Below, piece after piece: positions 1 to 6,628 of a DNA stretch of 7,026 nt. The stretch comes from Pseudomonadota bacterium. GTDB taxonomy: Bacteria > Pseudomonadota > Alphaproteobacteria > Rhizobiales > Xanthobacteraceae. The translations under genes and the position numbers were made by a program. The notes beneath the pieces were generated by a model. It searched no databases and was not told where the DNA came from. It worked only from the letters and a program-made list of their open reading frames with translations. Location: assembly GCA_021823875.1 (NCBI GenBank), contig JAKAMD010000113.1, positions 1-7,026 on the forward strand. The letters run 5' to 3'. Position 1 is the first letter of the stretch. Each line of letters opens with the position of its first letter.

Positions 1-289
1 CCGGCGCGGTCTGGACGATGTAGTCGCCGCCTTCGAACGGGTGCACCGAAAACCCGGTGATGTCACGCATGCCGCCACTGGCATGGACATAATGCTGGCC
101 GTTCCAAGTGTATTCGGCTTGCTCCGGGTCGTAGGCGTGGCCCTTGCGCAGGCTGAAGAGTTGCAGGCGCAAGTGCTGCCCCAGAACCGGCTGCGAGTCG
201 GTCAGGATCGGCTTGGCGGAATCGATGCAGCCGGCCAGCGTCAGCGTGCAAAGCGCGGCCAGGAGCGCACGAAGAACGGGTGTTTTCAC
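1..289 (-). CDS. Predicted lipoprotein of unknown function, 5' part only (runs off the left edge)
   Basis: About 96 codons are open from a GTG at 289 to the window edge, with no stop; the 3' end is outside. The protein begins MKTPVLRALLAALCTLTLAG and then Cys21. This is a short basic N-terminus, a hydrophobic core at residues 5-19 and a lipobox L18-A19-G20-C21, as expected for a lipoprotein signal peptide cut before Cys21. Ile at +2 argues against the Asp+2 inner-membrane retention signal known from E. coli, so an outer-membrane location is plausible but inferred. The mature part is polar and mixed (for example LGQHLRLQLFSLRKGHAYDP, then EYTWNGQHYVHASGG) and I recognise no family. The GTG start overlaps the mutB stop as GTGA, and a good Shine-Dalgarno (AAGAGG, 7 bases upstream) supports it. 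The gene therefore appears translationally coupled to the mutase. Lipoprotein class is fairly sure; function is unknown. Confidence 0.82.
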   Translation of the reverse strand, partial: MKTPVLRALLAALCTLTLAGCIDSAKPILTDSQPVLGQHLRLQLFSLRKGHAYDPEQAEYTWNGQHYVHASGGMRDITGFSVHPFEGGDYIVQTAP

Positions 290-2442
290 TCGGCGGCCTC
301 TTGCTCGTGTCCCAACTTTTTATTGAGCGACGTGAGCAGTTTTTCGGCGGCTTCCGCGATCACCGTGCCGGGCGGGAAGATGGCCTCGGCGCCGGCTTTA
401 ATGAGTGCGTCGTAGTCCTGCGGCGGCACCACGCCGCCGACCACGATCATGATGTCGTCGCGGCCTTGGCTTGCCAGTTCCTTCTTCAGTTCCGGCACCA
501 GCGTCAGGTGGGCGGCGGCGAGCGACGACACGCCGAGAATATGCACGTCGTTCTCGACCGCCTGGCGGGCGGCTTCGGCCGGCGTCGCGAACAGCGGACC
601 GATGTCGACGTCGAAGCCGAGGTCGGCGAAGGCTGACGCGATCACCTTCTGCCCGCGGTCGTGGCCGTCCTGGCCGATCTTGGCGACCAGCAGACGCGGC
701 CGGCGACCCTCGGCCTGCTCGAAGGCTTCGACCGCCTTGCGCACCCGTTCGACCGCGCCGGTCATGCCGACCTCCCGCTTGTAGACGCCGGTGATTGCTT
801 TGATCTCCGCGCGATGGCGGCCATACACCTTTTCGAGCGCTGCGGAAATCTCGCCCACGGTGGCCTTGGCGCGGGCGGCGTCGACGGCAAGCGCCAGGAG
901 ATTGCCGTTGCCGCGGTCGGCGGCGCGGGTCAGCGCATCGAGCGCTTCTTGCAGCACCGCCGGATCGCGCTCGGCGCGCAGGCGCGCCAGCTTTTCGAGC
1001 TGCATCTGCCGTACAGCGGAATTGTCGATCTTGAGCACATCGATGTGCTCTTCGTCCGTCGGCTGATGCTTGTTGACGCCGATCACCGACTGATGGCCCG
1101 AGTCGATGCGGGCCTGGGTCTTGGCGGCGGCTTCTTCGATACGCAGCTTGGGGATGCCCGCTTCGATCGCCTTGGCCATGCCGCCGAGGCCTTCGACTTC
1201 CTGGATGTGGCCCCAGGCCGTGCGCGCGAGCTCATAGGTGAGCCGCTCGACATAATAGGAGCCGCCCCAGGGATCGACGATGCGGGTGGCGCCGGCTTCC
1301 TGCTGCAGCACGATCTGGGTGTTGCGGGCGATGCGGGCGGAGAAATCGGTCGGCAGCGCCAGCGCTTCGTCGAGCGCGTTGGTGTGCAGCGATTGCGTCT
1401 GGCCTTGCGTCGCCGCCATGGCTTCGATCATGGTGCGTGCGACGTTGTTGAACACGTCTTGCGCGGCCAGCGACCAGCCGGAAGTCTGCGAGTGTGTGCG
1501 TAGCGAGAGCGATCGTGGATCTTCCGGCCTGAACGGCTTCATCAGCTTCGCCCACAGCATGCGGGCGGCGCGCATCTTGGCGATCTCCATGAAATAGTTC
1601 ATGCCGATCGCCCAGAAGAACGACACGCGCGGCGCGAACTGGTCGATGGTCAGCCCGGCCTTGATGCCGGCGCGCACATATTCGACGCCGTCGGCGAGCG
1701 TATAGGCGAGCTCGAGGTCCTGCGTCGCGCCGGCTTCCTGCATGTGATAGCCGGAAACGGAAATCGAATTGAACTTCGGCATCTCCGCCGACGTATAGGC
1801 GAAGATGTCCGAGATGATGCGCAACGACGGCGAGGGCGGATAGATATAGGTGTTGCGCACCATGAATTCTTTGAGGATGTCGTTCTGGATGGTGCCCGAC
1901 AGTTTCTCGTGCGGCACGCCCTGTTCTTCCGCTGCCACGATGTAGAGCGCCAGCACCGGCAGCACCGCGCCGTTCATGGTCATCGACACGCTCATCTGAT
2001 CGAGCGGGATGCCGGAGAACAGCGTGCGCATGTCGTAGATCGAGTCGATCGCCACGCCGGCCATGCCGACGTCGCCGGCCACGCGCGGATGGTCGGAGTC
2101 GTAGCCGCGGTGGGTGGCGAGATCGAAGGCGATGGAGAGGCCCTTCTGGCCGGCGGCGAGATTGCGCCGGTAGAAGGCGTTGGAATCTTCCGCCGTGGAG
2201 AAGCCGGCATATTGCCGGATGGTCCAGGGCTGGGCCGCGTACATCGCGGGGTAGGGCCCGCGCAGGAACGGCGGCTTGCCGGGATAGGTGTCGAGGAAGT
2301 CAAGGCCGGCGAGGTCGGCCTCGCCGTAGACTGGCTTGACCGCGATGTCTTCCGGCGTCGTCCAGGGCGTCGCGGAGCCGTTGCCGGCCGGCGCTGGGGT
2401 CTCGGCGAAATCGACGGTGGCGAAGTTCGGGACCTGGCTCAT
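286..2442 (-). CDS. mutB: Methylmalonyl-CoA mutase, large (catalytic, B12-binding) subunit
   Basis: This cytoplasmic enzyme uses adenosylcobalamin to interconvert (R)-methylmalonyl-CoA and succinyl-CoA, the final step of propionyl-CoA assimilation. The 718-residue protein has the usual length. Residues about 30-560 form the substrate-binding TIM-barrel domain, with strongly conserved stretches such as PWTIRQYAGFSTAED (72-86), AFDLATHRGYDSDHPRVAGD (105-124) and SGYHMQEAGAT (230-240). By comparison with the Propionibacterium enzyme as I remember it, Tyr78, Arg196, Tyr232 and His233 correspond to its Tyr89, Arg207, Tyr243 and His244. Residues about 583-710 are the cobalamin domain, with DGHDRG at 592-597; His594 is the expected lower cobalt ligand. 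The domain also has LGVSS (636-640) and a GG pair (669-670). The ATG overlaps the mutA stop as ATGA, with a modest TAGG six bases upstream, so the subunits are probably coupled. Automated pipelines often call this protein ScpA. Nothing suggests inactivation. Confidence 0.97.
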   Translation of the reverse strand: MSQVPNFATVDFAETPAPAGNGSATPWTTPEDIAVKPVYGEADLAGLDFLDTYPGKPPFLRGPYPAMYAAQPWTIRQYAGFSTAEDSNAFYRRNLAAGQKGLSIAFDLATHRGYDSDHPRVAGDVGMAGVAIDSIYDMRTLFSGIPLDQMSVSMTMNGAVLPVLALYIVAAEEQGVPHEKLSGTIQNDILKEFMVRNTYIYPPSPSLRIISDIFAYTSAEMPKFNSISVSGYHMQEAGATQDLELAYTLADGVEYVRAGIKAGLTIDQFAPRVSFFWAIGMNYFMEIAKMRAARMLWAKLMKPFRPEDPRSLSLRTHSQTSGWSLAAQDVFNNVARTMIEAMAATQGQTQSLHTNALDEALALPTDFSARIARNTQIVLQQEAGATRIVDPWGGSYYVERLTYELARTAWGHIQEVEGLGGMAKAIEAGIPKLRIEEAAAKTQARIDSGHQSVIGVNKHQPTDEEHIDVLKIDNSAVRQMQLEKLARLRAERDPAVLQEALDALTRAADRGNGNLLALAVDAARAKATVGEISAALEKVYGRHRAEIKAITGVYKREVGMTGAVERVRKAVEAFEQAEGRRPRLLVAKIGQDGHDRGQKVIASAFADLGFDVDIGPLFATPAEAARQAVENDVHILGVSSLAAAHLTLVPELKKELASQGRDDIMIVVGGVVPPQDYDALIKAGAEAIFPPGTVIAEAAEKLLTSLNKKLGHEQEAAE
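297..302 (-). promoter_or_regulatory. Shine-Dalgarno site for the lipoprotein gene, inside the mutB 3' end
   Basis: The minus strand reads AAGAGG here, followed by a 7-base spacer and the GTG at 289. It lies within the last codons of mutB. Its quality and spacing are what decide in favour of the non-ATG start. Together with the GTGA overlap it suggests that ribosomes finishing mutB reinitiate on the lipoprotein gene. Confidence 0.6.
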
Positions 2443-4301
2443 TGGGCGCCTAGCCTATCATGGGCGGCCTGCAAGGTCGAAAGCACGTCACAGCCCATGT
2501 AAATAAAGGTTTTCACGCCGGCCTGCCGCCAGGCCGCCTCGTGGTCGCCCGGTCGGCCGGCGAGATGGACCTCGGCGCCGGCGGCGGTGAGCGCCATGGC
2601 CGCGTCGGCGGCCTGGCTTTCGTAAACTTTGTCAGACGAGCATAAACAGGCGAGCTTGGCGCCGGACGCCTTGAACGCGGCCAGCAACGCGGCTTGATCC
2701 TTGAAGCCGTCATTCGTCTCCGCCTCGATGCCGCCGGCCTCGTAGAAATTCTTGGCGTAGGTGGCGCGCGCGGTGAATTCCGACAGCTTGCCGAGATTGG
2801 CCAGGAAGACTTTCGGGCGCACGCCGGTCTTGGCAAGGATGGCGTCGGACTTGTCGCGCAGGGCCTCGAACGGTTCGGCCAGACGCATCGCCGGCAGCGC
2901 TTCGAACGTCGCCGGCAGCGGCGGTACGCTCACCCGCGCAACGTCGAGCACCTTCACCGGTGCCTCGCCGAGATTGGGATAATCGCTGGCGCCGGTGAGA
3001 GCATCCTTGCGCTTGGCGATCGCCGCTTGGCGCGTAGCGCGGGTCGCGGCAATCTTCTTCTGCAACAGGCCTTGCGGGATGGCGCCACCGGCGCCACCGG
3101 CCGCTTCGATTTCCTGGAACAGCGTCCATGCGGCTTGCGCGAGCTCGCTGGTCAGCGCCTCGATGCCGCCGGAGCCGGCAGCCGGATCGGCGACGCGGTA
3201 GAGGTTCGACTCCTCTAGCAGAATGAGCTGCAAGTTGCGCGCAACGCGGCGCGCGAAGGCGTCGGGCAGGCCGATGGCGAGCGTGAACGGCAGCACGCTC
3301 ACCGCATCGGCACCGGCGACGCCGGCGGCGGTCACCGCGATGGTCGCGCGCAGCATGTTCACGTAAGGATCGCGCGCGGTCATCATGCGCCAGGCAGTTT
3401 CCGCCGAAACGAAAGCCGGTTGCGGCGTCAGTCCGCTCGCCTGTTCAATCCGCGCCCAGAGTTTGCGCAGCGCGCGGAACTTGGCGATGGTGAGGAATTC
3501 GTCGGCATCGGCGGCCAGCCGGAAGAAAATGAGTTTGCGCGCCTCGTCGAGCGCCATGCCGGCATCGGAAGATAAGCGCAGATATTCCACCGCATTGGCG
3601 ATGACGAAGGCGAGTTCCTGCGCCTCCGAGCCACCAGCGGCATGCACGCTGCGCCCATCGGCGGCGGCGAAAGGTCCGGTGAAACCTTGCGCGCGCAACC
3701 CCGCAACCATGTCAGCGAACATCTTGCCGAGCTGCGGCCAGGGTAATGGCGCGGCGCCATTGCGCGCCATGGCGCCGAGCGGATCGTATCCGAAGCGGAT
3801 CTGCGTTTTGTCCAGTGCTACCCCGCGCGCCTTGAGCGAGGCGGCGAGATTGGTGCCGGCGTCCTTGTGCTGCGGGCCGAGGTCGAGCTCGAGTGCGATG
3901 CCGGCATCGAGATAGATGCCGTCGAGCGCGCGCGCGATTGTTTCCTGCGAGCCGTCGAGCCCGTAGCCATAGGCGCCCACACTGCCGGCGAAAACGAGGC
4001 CCAAGCCAGTGGCGCCGTTTTCGAGGTCGATCAGCGCTTGCTTGTTGGCTTCGGCGGAACCGGGATGGTCGACCCGGGCCATGACCTGCCAGGGCGCTGC
4101 GGTGCGGCCGGCGACCAGCGCTGCGCCGTGGGCGCGCGGATAGAGCGGGTCGACCCGGAGGCCGTCATAGGTTCGGCTGACCAGGCGCTTGTCGAAGTCG
4201 GAGCCTTTCAGCGCCGCGTCGACCAGCTTGCGCCAGGCGGCTTCGTCGGTAGCAGGGAATTCGGCGGCGAGCGGCAGGTTTTGTTCGGTATCTTGGGTCA
4301 T
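2439..4301 (-). CDS. mutA: Methylmalonyl-CoA mutase, small (non-catalytic) subunit
   Basis: This is the structural partner of the large mutase subunit encoded immediately downstream. The 620-residue protein has the same two-domain plan. A barrel-like domain covers about 20-430 (ELAFVIANAVEYLRLSSDAG at 229-248; FRALRKLWARIEQ at 275-287; ARNLQLILLEESNLYRVADP at 354-373). A flavodoxin-like domain covers about 496-617. The cobalt-ligand motif DxHxxG is absent: the equivalent stretch reads LANLGKLSEFTAR (500-512). The active-site Tyr-His pair appears as Val219-His220. Such losses are normal for this subunit and indicate that it does not bind B12. I chose the ATG at 4301 (MTQDTEQN). A TTG at 4337 would add 12 residues (MAAAPALWHFPP) but has no ribosome site. 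The ATG also lacks a clear Shine-Dalgarno, so the start is less certain than the gene. It lies 51 bases after folK and overlaps mutB by 4 bases. Confidence 0.93.
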   Translation of the reverse strand: MTQDTEQNLPLAAEFPATDEAAWRKLVDAALKGSDFDKRLVSRTYDGLRVDPLYPRAHGAALVAGRTAAPWQVMARVDHPGSAEANKQALIDLENGATGLGLVFAGSVGAYGYGLDGSQETIARALDGIYLDAGIALELDLGPQHKDAGTNLAASLKARGVALDKTQIRFGYDPLGAMARNGAAPLPWPQLGKMFADMVAGLRAQGFTGPFAAADGRSVHAAGGSEAQELAFVIANAVEYLRLSSDAGMALDEARKLIFFRLAADADEFLTIAKFRALRKLWARIEQASGLTPQPAFVSAETAWRMMTARDPYVNMLRATIAVTAAGVAGADAVSVLPFTLAIGLPDAFARRVARNLQLILLEESNLYRVADPAAGSGGIEALTSELAQAAWTLFQEIEAAGGAGGAIPQGLLQKKIAATRATRQAAIAKRKDALTGASDYPNLGEAPVKVLDVARVSVPPLPATFEALPAMRLAEPFEALRDKSDAILAKTGVRPKVFLANLGKLSEFTARATYAKNFYEAGGIEAETNDGFKDQAALLAAFKASGAKLACLCSSDKVYESQAADAAMALTAAGAEVHLAGRPGDHEAAWRQAGVKTFIYMGCDVLSTLQAAHDRLGAQ

Positions 4302-4319
4302 CGGCGGAAAATGCCACAG

Positions 4320-4332
4320 GGCGGGGGCCGCC
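4320..4332 (-). other. Small GC-only hairpin in the folK-mutA gap
   Basis: In the 51-base gap the transcript would read GGCGG, CCC, CCGCC: a perfect 5-bp stem with a 3-base loop, ending 18 bases before the mutA ATG. No U-run follows directly (the next bases are CTGTGGCATTTT), so it is a poor intrinsic terminator. It could affect mutA translation or stabilise mRNA ends, but a stem this short is common by chance in DNA of this composition. I see no convincing promoter in the gap. Confidence 0.25.
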
Positions 4333-4352
4333 GCCAATGCAATGCTGGCGCG

Positions 4353-4859
4353 TCAGGGGGCGGCAGGCTTGGGGACCGGCGCCAGCTTTTCGATGCCGGT
4401 GGCGTCAACCGCGCGGACGGCATCGGCGACCCGCCGGCCGGCGATCACCTTGTCGGGCGCGATCTCGGCCAGCGGCACCAGCACGAAGGCGCGCTCGAAC
4501 AGGCGCGGATGCGGCAGTGTCAGGTTGGGCAGGTCGAGCGCCACATCGTCATAGGCGAGGATGTCGATATCGGCGGTGCGCGGACCGTTGCGTTTCTCGT
4601 GCGCGCGGTCACGCCCGAGCGAGAGCTCGACCTGCTGGGTCCGTTCCAAGAGGGCGCGCGGATCGAGCGTGGTTTCGACCACGATGCACAGATTGACGAA
4701 GGGCGGTTGGTATTTGAAGCCCCAGGGCGGCGTCAGATAATCGGACGAGCGCGCCTTCAGCCTTATTTCCTTGCCGTCGCACAGGAGCCTGACGGCGCGG
4801 TCGAGAATGACGCGGCTGTTGCCGACATTGCCGCCGAGCGCGAGCAGCGCTTCGATCAT
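4353..4859 (-). CDS. folK: 2-amino-4-hydroxy-6-hydroxymethyldihydropteridine diphosphokinase (HPPK)
   Basis: FolK transfers pyrophosphate from ATP to 6-hydroxymethyl-7,8-dihydropterin, preparing it for FolP, in the cytoplasm. The 168-residue protein has the single HPPK domain at normal length. It shows LALGGNVGN near the N-terminus (6-14) and the pterin/ATP loop region with TPPWGF (43-48). GPRTADIDI (92-100) carries Asp97 and Asp99, the expected magnesium ligands. LPHPRLFERAFVLVPL (115-130) is the family signature. The C-terminus ends in a Pro/Ala-rich tail (PVPKPAAP). The ATG overlaps the folB stop as ATGA. No strong Shine-Dalgarno precedes it, so translation is probably coupled to folB. It is the third of three consecutive folate genes. 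Confidence 0.97.
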   Translation of the reverse strand: MIEALLALGGNVGNSRVILDRAVRLLCDGKEIRLKARSSDYLTPPWGFKYQPPFVNLCIVVETTLDPRALLERTQQVELSLGRDRAHEKRNGPRTADIDILAYDDVALDLPNLTLPHPRLFERAFVLVPLAEIAPDKVIAGRRVADAVRAVDATGIEKLAPVPKPAAP

Positions 4860-5233
4860 GACTTGAGGTCTTGCCGGCCGCGCACCAGCGTCACCCCGAC
4901 GTCGCTGAAGGTGGCGGCGATCGGCGCATGCGGCTTGTGGATGGTGATGCGGACGAACCGCACGCGGGGAAAGGTGGTGAGCACGGCGTCGGCGACGCGG
5001 CCGGCGGCGGCTTCGATCAGCCGGTAGCGCTCGCCGCAGAAAGCATCGGTCGCGCAGTCGACCACCTTGTCGTAGGAAACCGTGTCGGCGACCTTGTCCG
5101 AGCGCGCGGCCGCGCTGAGATCGATTTCCAGCTCGATGTCGAGCGTGAAGGTCTGTCCTACCTTGGCCTCGTAAGCCATCACGCCGTGATAGGCGTGCAG
5201 TGACAGCCCGTGGATGAAAATGCGATCACTCAT
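4856..5233 (-). CDS. folB: Dihydroneopterin aldolase
   Basis: FolB cleaves 7,8-dihydroneopterin to 6-hydroxymethyl-7,8-dihydropterin and glycolaldehyde; family members form ring-shaped oligomers, usually octamers. The 125-residue protein matches the family length. Visible motifs are GLSLHAYHGVMAYEAKVGQ (9-27), SDKVADTVSYDKV (45-57), LIEAAAGRVAD (72-82), ITIHKPHAPI (96-105) and DVGV (111-114). Glu22, Tyr54, Glu74 and Lys100 fall where the Staphylococcus aureus enzyme has its substrate-binding and catalytic residues of the same numbers. The ATG overlaps the folP stop as ATGA, with GAGG seven bases upstream, and its own stop overlaps folK. Some relatives are epimerases or FolX-like, but position between folP and folK makes the aldolase assignment firm. 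Confidence 0.96.
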   Translation of the reverse strand: MSDRIFIHGLSLHAYHGVMAYEAKVGQTFTLDIELEIDLSAAARSDKVADTVSYDKVVDCATDAFCGERYRLIEAAAGRVADAVLTTFPRVRFVRITIHKPHAPIAATFSDVGVTLVRGRQDLKS

Positions 5234-6096
5234 CGTGCGGCCTCGATGGCGGCGGCGACCCGCAAAGCCTGCGCGGTTTCGGCGACATCGTGCACGCGCA
5301 CGATGGCCGCACCGTTCGCGACCGCCGCGAGATGGGCGGAGATCGAACCGCCGAGACGTTCGGTGGGCGGTGCCGGCGTCACCGTATTGATGAAGCGCTT
5401 GCGCGAAGCACCGACCAGAATCGGCAGGCCGAAACGCTTGAGCTCGCCAAGCCGCGCAATGCAGGCGATGCTCTGCTCCGGTGTCTTGCCGAAGCCGACG
5501 CCTGGATCGAGCACGAGGCTGTCGCGCGCAATGCCGGCGCGCGTGGCGATTTCCAGCGTGCGGTCGAAGAAGGCGATCATGTCGGCCATGATATCGAGAT
5601 TGGCGTCCACGCTTTCGCGATTATGCATGACGATGACGGGCACACCACGTTCGGCGACGAGTGGCGCCATGGCACTATCGCGCTGCAGGCCCCAGACGTC
5701 GTTGACGATGGCGGCACCCTGGTCGAGCGCCCAGGCCGCGATGCGCGCCTTGATGGTGTCGATCGATACCGGCAGTCCGAGTTTGACCACCGCCGGCAGC
5801 ACCGGGGCAAGCCGCGCCAGTTCCTCGTCGGCCGAGACCGGCTGGGCACCGCCATAGGGCCGGGTCGATTCCGCGCCAATGTCGAGAATATCGGCGCCTT
5901 GCCCGGCCATGGCGCTGGCATGGGCGACGGCCTTGGCCGGGTCCACGAAGCGGCCGCCGTCGGAAAAAGAATCCGGGGTGACGTTGAGGATGCCCATGAC
6001 CAGCGGCCGGCTGCAGGCCAAGAGCGCGGCAAGGCCACCGCCGGCCGGCTTGGACGCGGTCTTCTGCGTGTCGACGATGGTGGCGGTTTCTGACAT
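5230..6096 (-). CDS. folP: Dihydropteroate synthase
   Basis: FolP condenses 6-hydroxymethyl-dihydropterin pyrophosphate with p-aminobenzoate to give dihydropteroate and is the target of sulfonamides. The 288-residue TIM barrel shows the two family signatures: MGILNVTPDSFSDGG (34-48) and DILDIGAESTRP (69-80). These are followed by SIDT (111-114), NDV (132-134), DPGVGFGKT (197-205), GASRKRF (229-235) and RVHDV (267-271). By E. coli numbering from memory, Asn38, Arg79, Asp113, Asn132, Asp197, Lys233, Arg267 and His269 match N22, R63, D96, N115, D185, K221, R255 and H257. The loop residues altered in resistant enzymes look ordinary (Phe44, Pro80). The reading frame stays open upstream to 6405, but that part would run antiparallel in sense through the DUF4332 gene and is Arg-rich, so I start at ATG 6096. 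No clear Shine-Dalgarno is present; see the promoter candidate just upstream. The stop overlaps the folB start. Confidence 0.95.
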   Translation of the reverse strand: MSETATIVDTQKTASKPAGGGLAALLACSRPLVMGILNVTPDSFSDGGRFVDPAKAVAHASAMAGQGADILDIGAESTRPYGGAQPVSADEELARLAPVLPAVVKLGLPVSIDTIKARIAAWALDQGAAIVNDVWGLQRDSAMAPLVAERGVPVIVMHNRESVDANLDIMADMIAFFDRTLEIATRAGIARDSLVLDPGVGFGKTPEQSIACIARLGELKRFGLPILVGASRKRFINTVTPAPPTERLGGSISAHLAAVANGAAIVRVHDVAETAQALRVAAAIEAAR

Positions 6097-6103
6097 GCCG
6101 GTC

Positions 6104-6132
6104 GCTTTGCGCGGTCGGCGGGGGGCTGTCAA
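6104..6132 (-). promoter_or_regulatory. Candidate sigma70-type promoter directly before folP
   Basis: In the 77-base gap upstream of folP the minus strand carries a perfect TTGACA (6132 to 6127). A 17-base GC-rich spacer then leads to CAAAGC (6109 to 6104), which matches only two positions of TATAAT. Alphaproteobacterial promoters often combine a good -35 with a poor -10, so this is possible but weak. If used, transcription would start close to 6097, at or next to the folP ATG, giving a leaderless message. That would fit the absence of a Shine-Dalgarno. The alternative is read-through from the upstream genes. Confidence 0.35.
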
Positions 6133-6173
6133 GCGCACCCGCCCTTTTCGCGCGTGCGGGGCAAGGCAGCCAT

Positions 6174-6581
6174 TCAATACGTTATCTTCAGTGGCAACTT
6201 CTTGGCGCCTTCGATCCAGCGCGCCACCGCCGCTTCCGACGGTACCAGGCGCACGCGCCGGCGCTGTTTGTTGGCCTCGGCCATGGCTTTCGCGAGCTTG
6301 TCTGCATTGCGGTGCCTGAGTTCGCGCACGGTGTCGACTCCGGCGGCCTGCAACAGCTCGCAGTATTCCTTGCTGACGCCTCTGATGCGCATGCGGTCGG
6401 CGCAATTCGCCCAGCAGAGCAATTGCTTGACGTCGAAGCCGGTTTTTTCCGCGAGCAGCTTCCGGTTCTTCACGGTGCTGGCCGCTTCCAGCAGGGCGCC
6501 GGTCGAGCGAACGCCAGCCTTCTTAAGGCGTGCGGCCACCTCTCGGTCGATGCCCACAATATGGGTGATCGGATAGCGCAT
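6174..6581 (-). CDS. DUF4332-like helix-hairpin-helix protein of unknown function
   Basis: This 135-residue basic protein looks like the DUF4332 family. Two helix-hairpin-helix-like segments are visible: HIVGIDREVAARLKKAGVRS (7-26), leading into TGALLEAAS, and RIRGVSKEYCELLQAAGVDT (65-84), leading into VRELRHRNADKLAKAM. Between them lies KTGFDVKQLLCWANCADRMR. The C-terminal part has an Arg/Lys cluster (NKQRRRVRLVP, 104-114) and WIEGAKKLP. HhH units usually contact nucleic acid backbone or proteins, so nucleic-acid binding is possible but unproven. No signal peptide, membrane segment or catalytic motif is seen. The ATG at 6581 has a good GAGGAA six bases upstream. It follows the DUF2267-like gene by 47 bases and precedes folP by 77. 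Function is unknown and the family call is from memory of its pattern. Confidence 0.85.
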   Translation of the reverse strand: MRYPITHIVGIDREVAARLKKAGVRSTGALLEAASTVKNRKLLAEKTGFDVKQLLCWANCADRMRIRGVSKEYCELLQAAGVDTVRELRHRNADKLAKAMAEANKQRRRVRLVPSEAAVARWIEGAKKLPLKITY

Positions 6582-6628
6582 GCGCGATTCCTCGTCGCCG
6601 CTTGGGTTTGTGCAGGAAGGTCGCCGGT

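Noticed and set aside
661..1503. Plus-strand open frame (280 codons) opposite mutB, and a similar one at 1744-2502
   Set aside because: Both are antisense shadows of the highly conserved large mutase subunit; no recognisable domain or plausible operon context on the plus strand.
4027..4041. 15-base string TCGATCAGCGCTTGC repeated at 6837-6851
   Set aside because: Both copies lie inside coding sequence and encode similar short helical peptides (QALID and QALIE) using preferred codons; two copies alone do not indicate a repeat element.
3867..5027. Long open frame on the plus strand (386 codons) opposite folB, folK and mutA
   Set aside because: It runs antisense across three well-recognised genes, has an Arg/Gly/Asp-rich composition without family motifs, and is the usual by-product of GC-rich third codon positions.
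286..6096. Cobalamin riboswitch or other leader RNA controlling the B12-dependent mutase
   Set aside because: The only non-coding space before mutA is 51 bases, too short for a cobalamin riboswitch, and no B12-box-like sequence is seen.
6133..6160. Possible terminator between the DUF4332 gene and folP (CGCAC/GTGCG and CCCGC/GCGGG pairings)
   Set aside because: The stems are 5 bp with loops over 10 bases and compete with each other, and no U-run follows on the minus strand.
6097..6405. N-terminal extension of folP by 103 residues
   Set aside because: It overlaps the DUF4332 gene, is Arg/Gln/Ala-rich out-of-frame sequence, and the family signature sits at the normal distance from the ATG at 6096.
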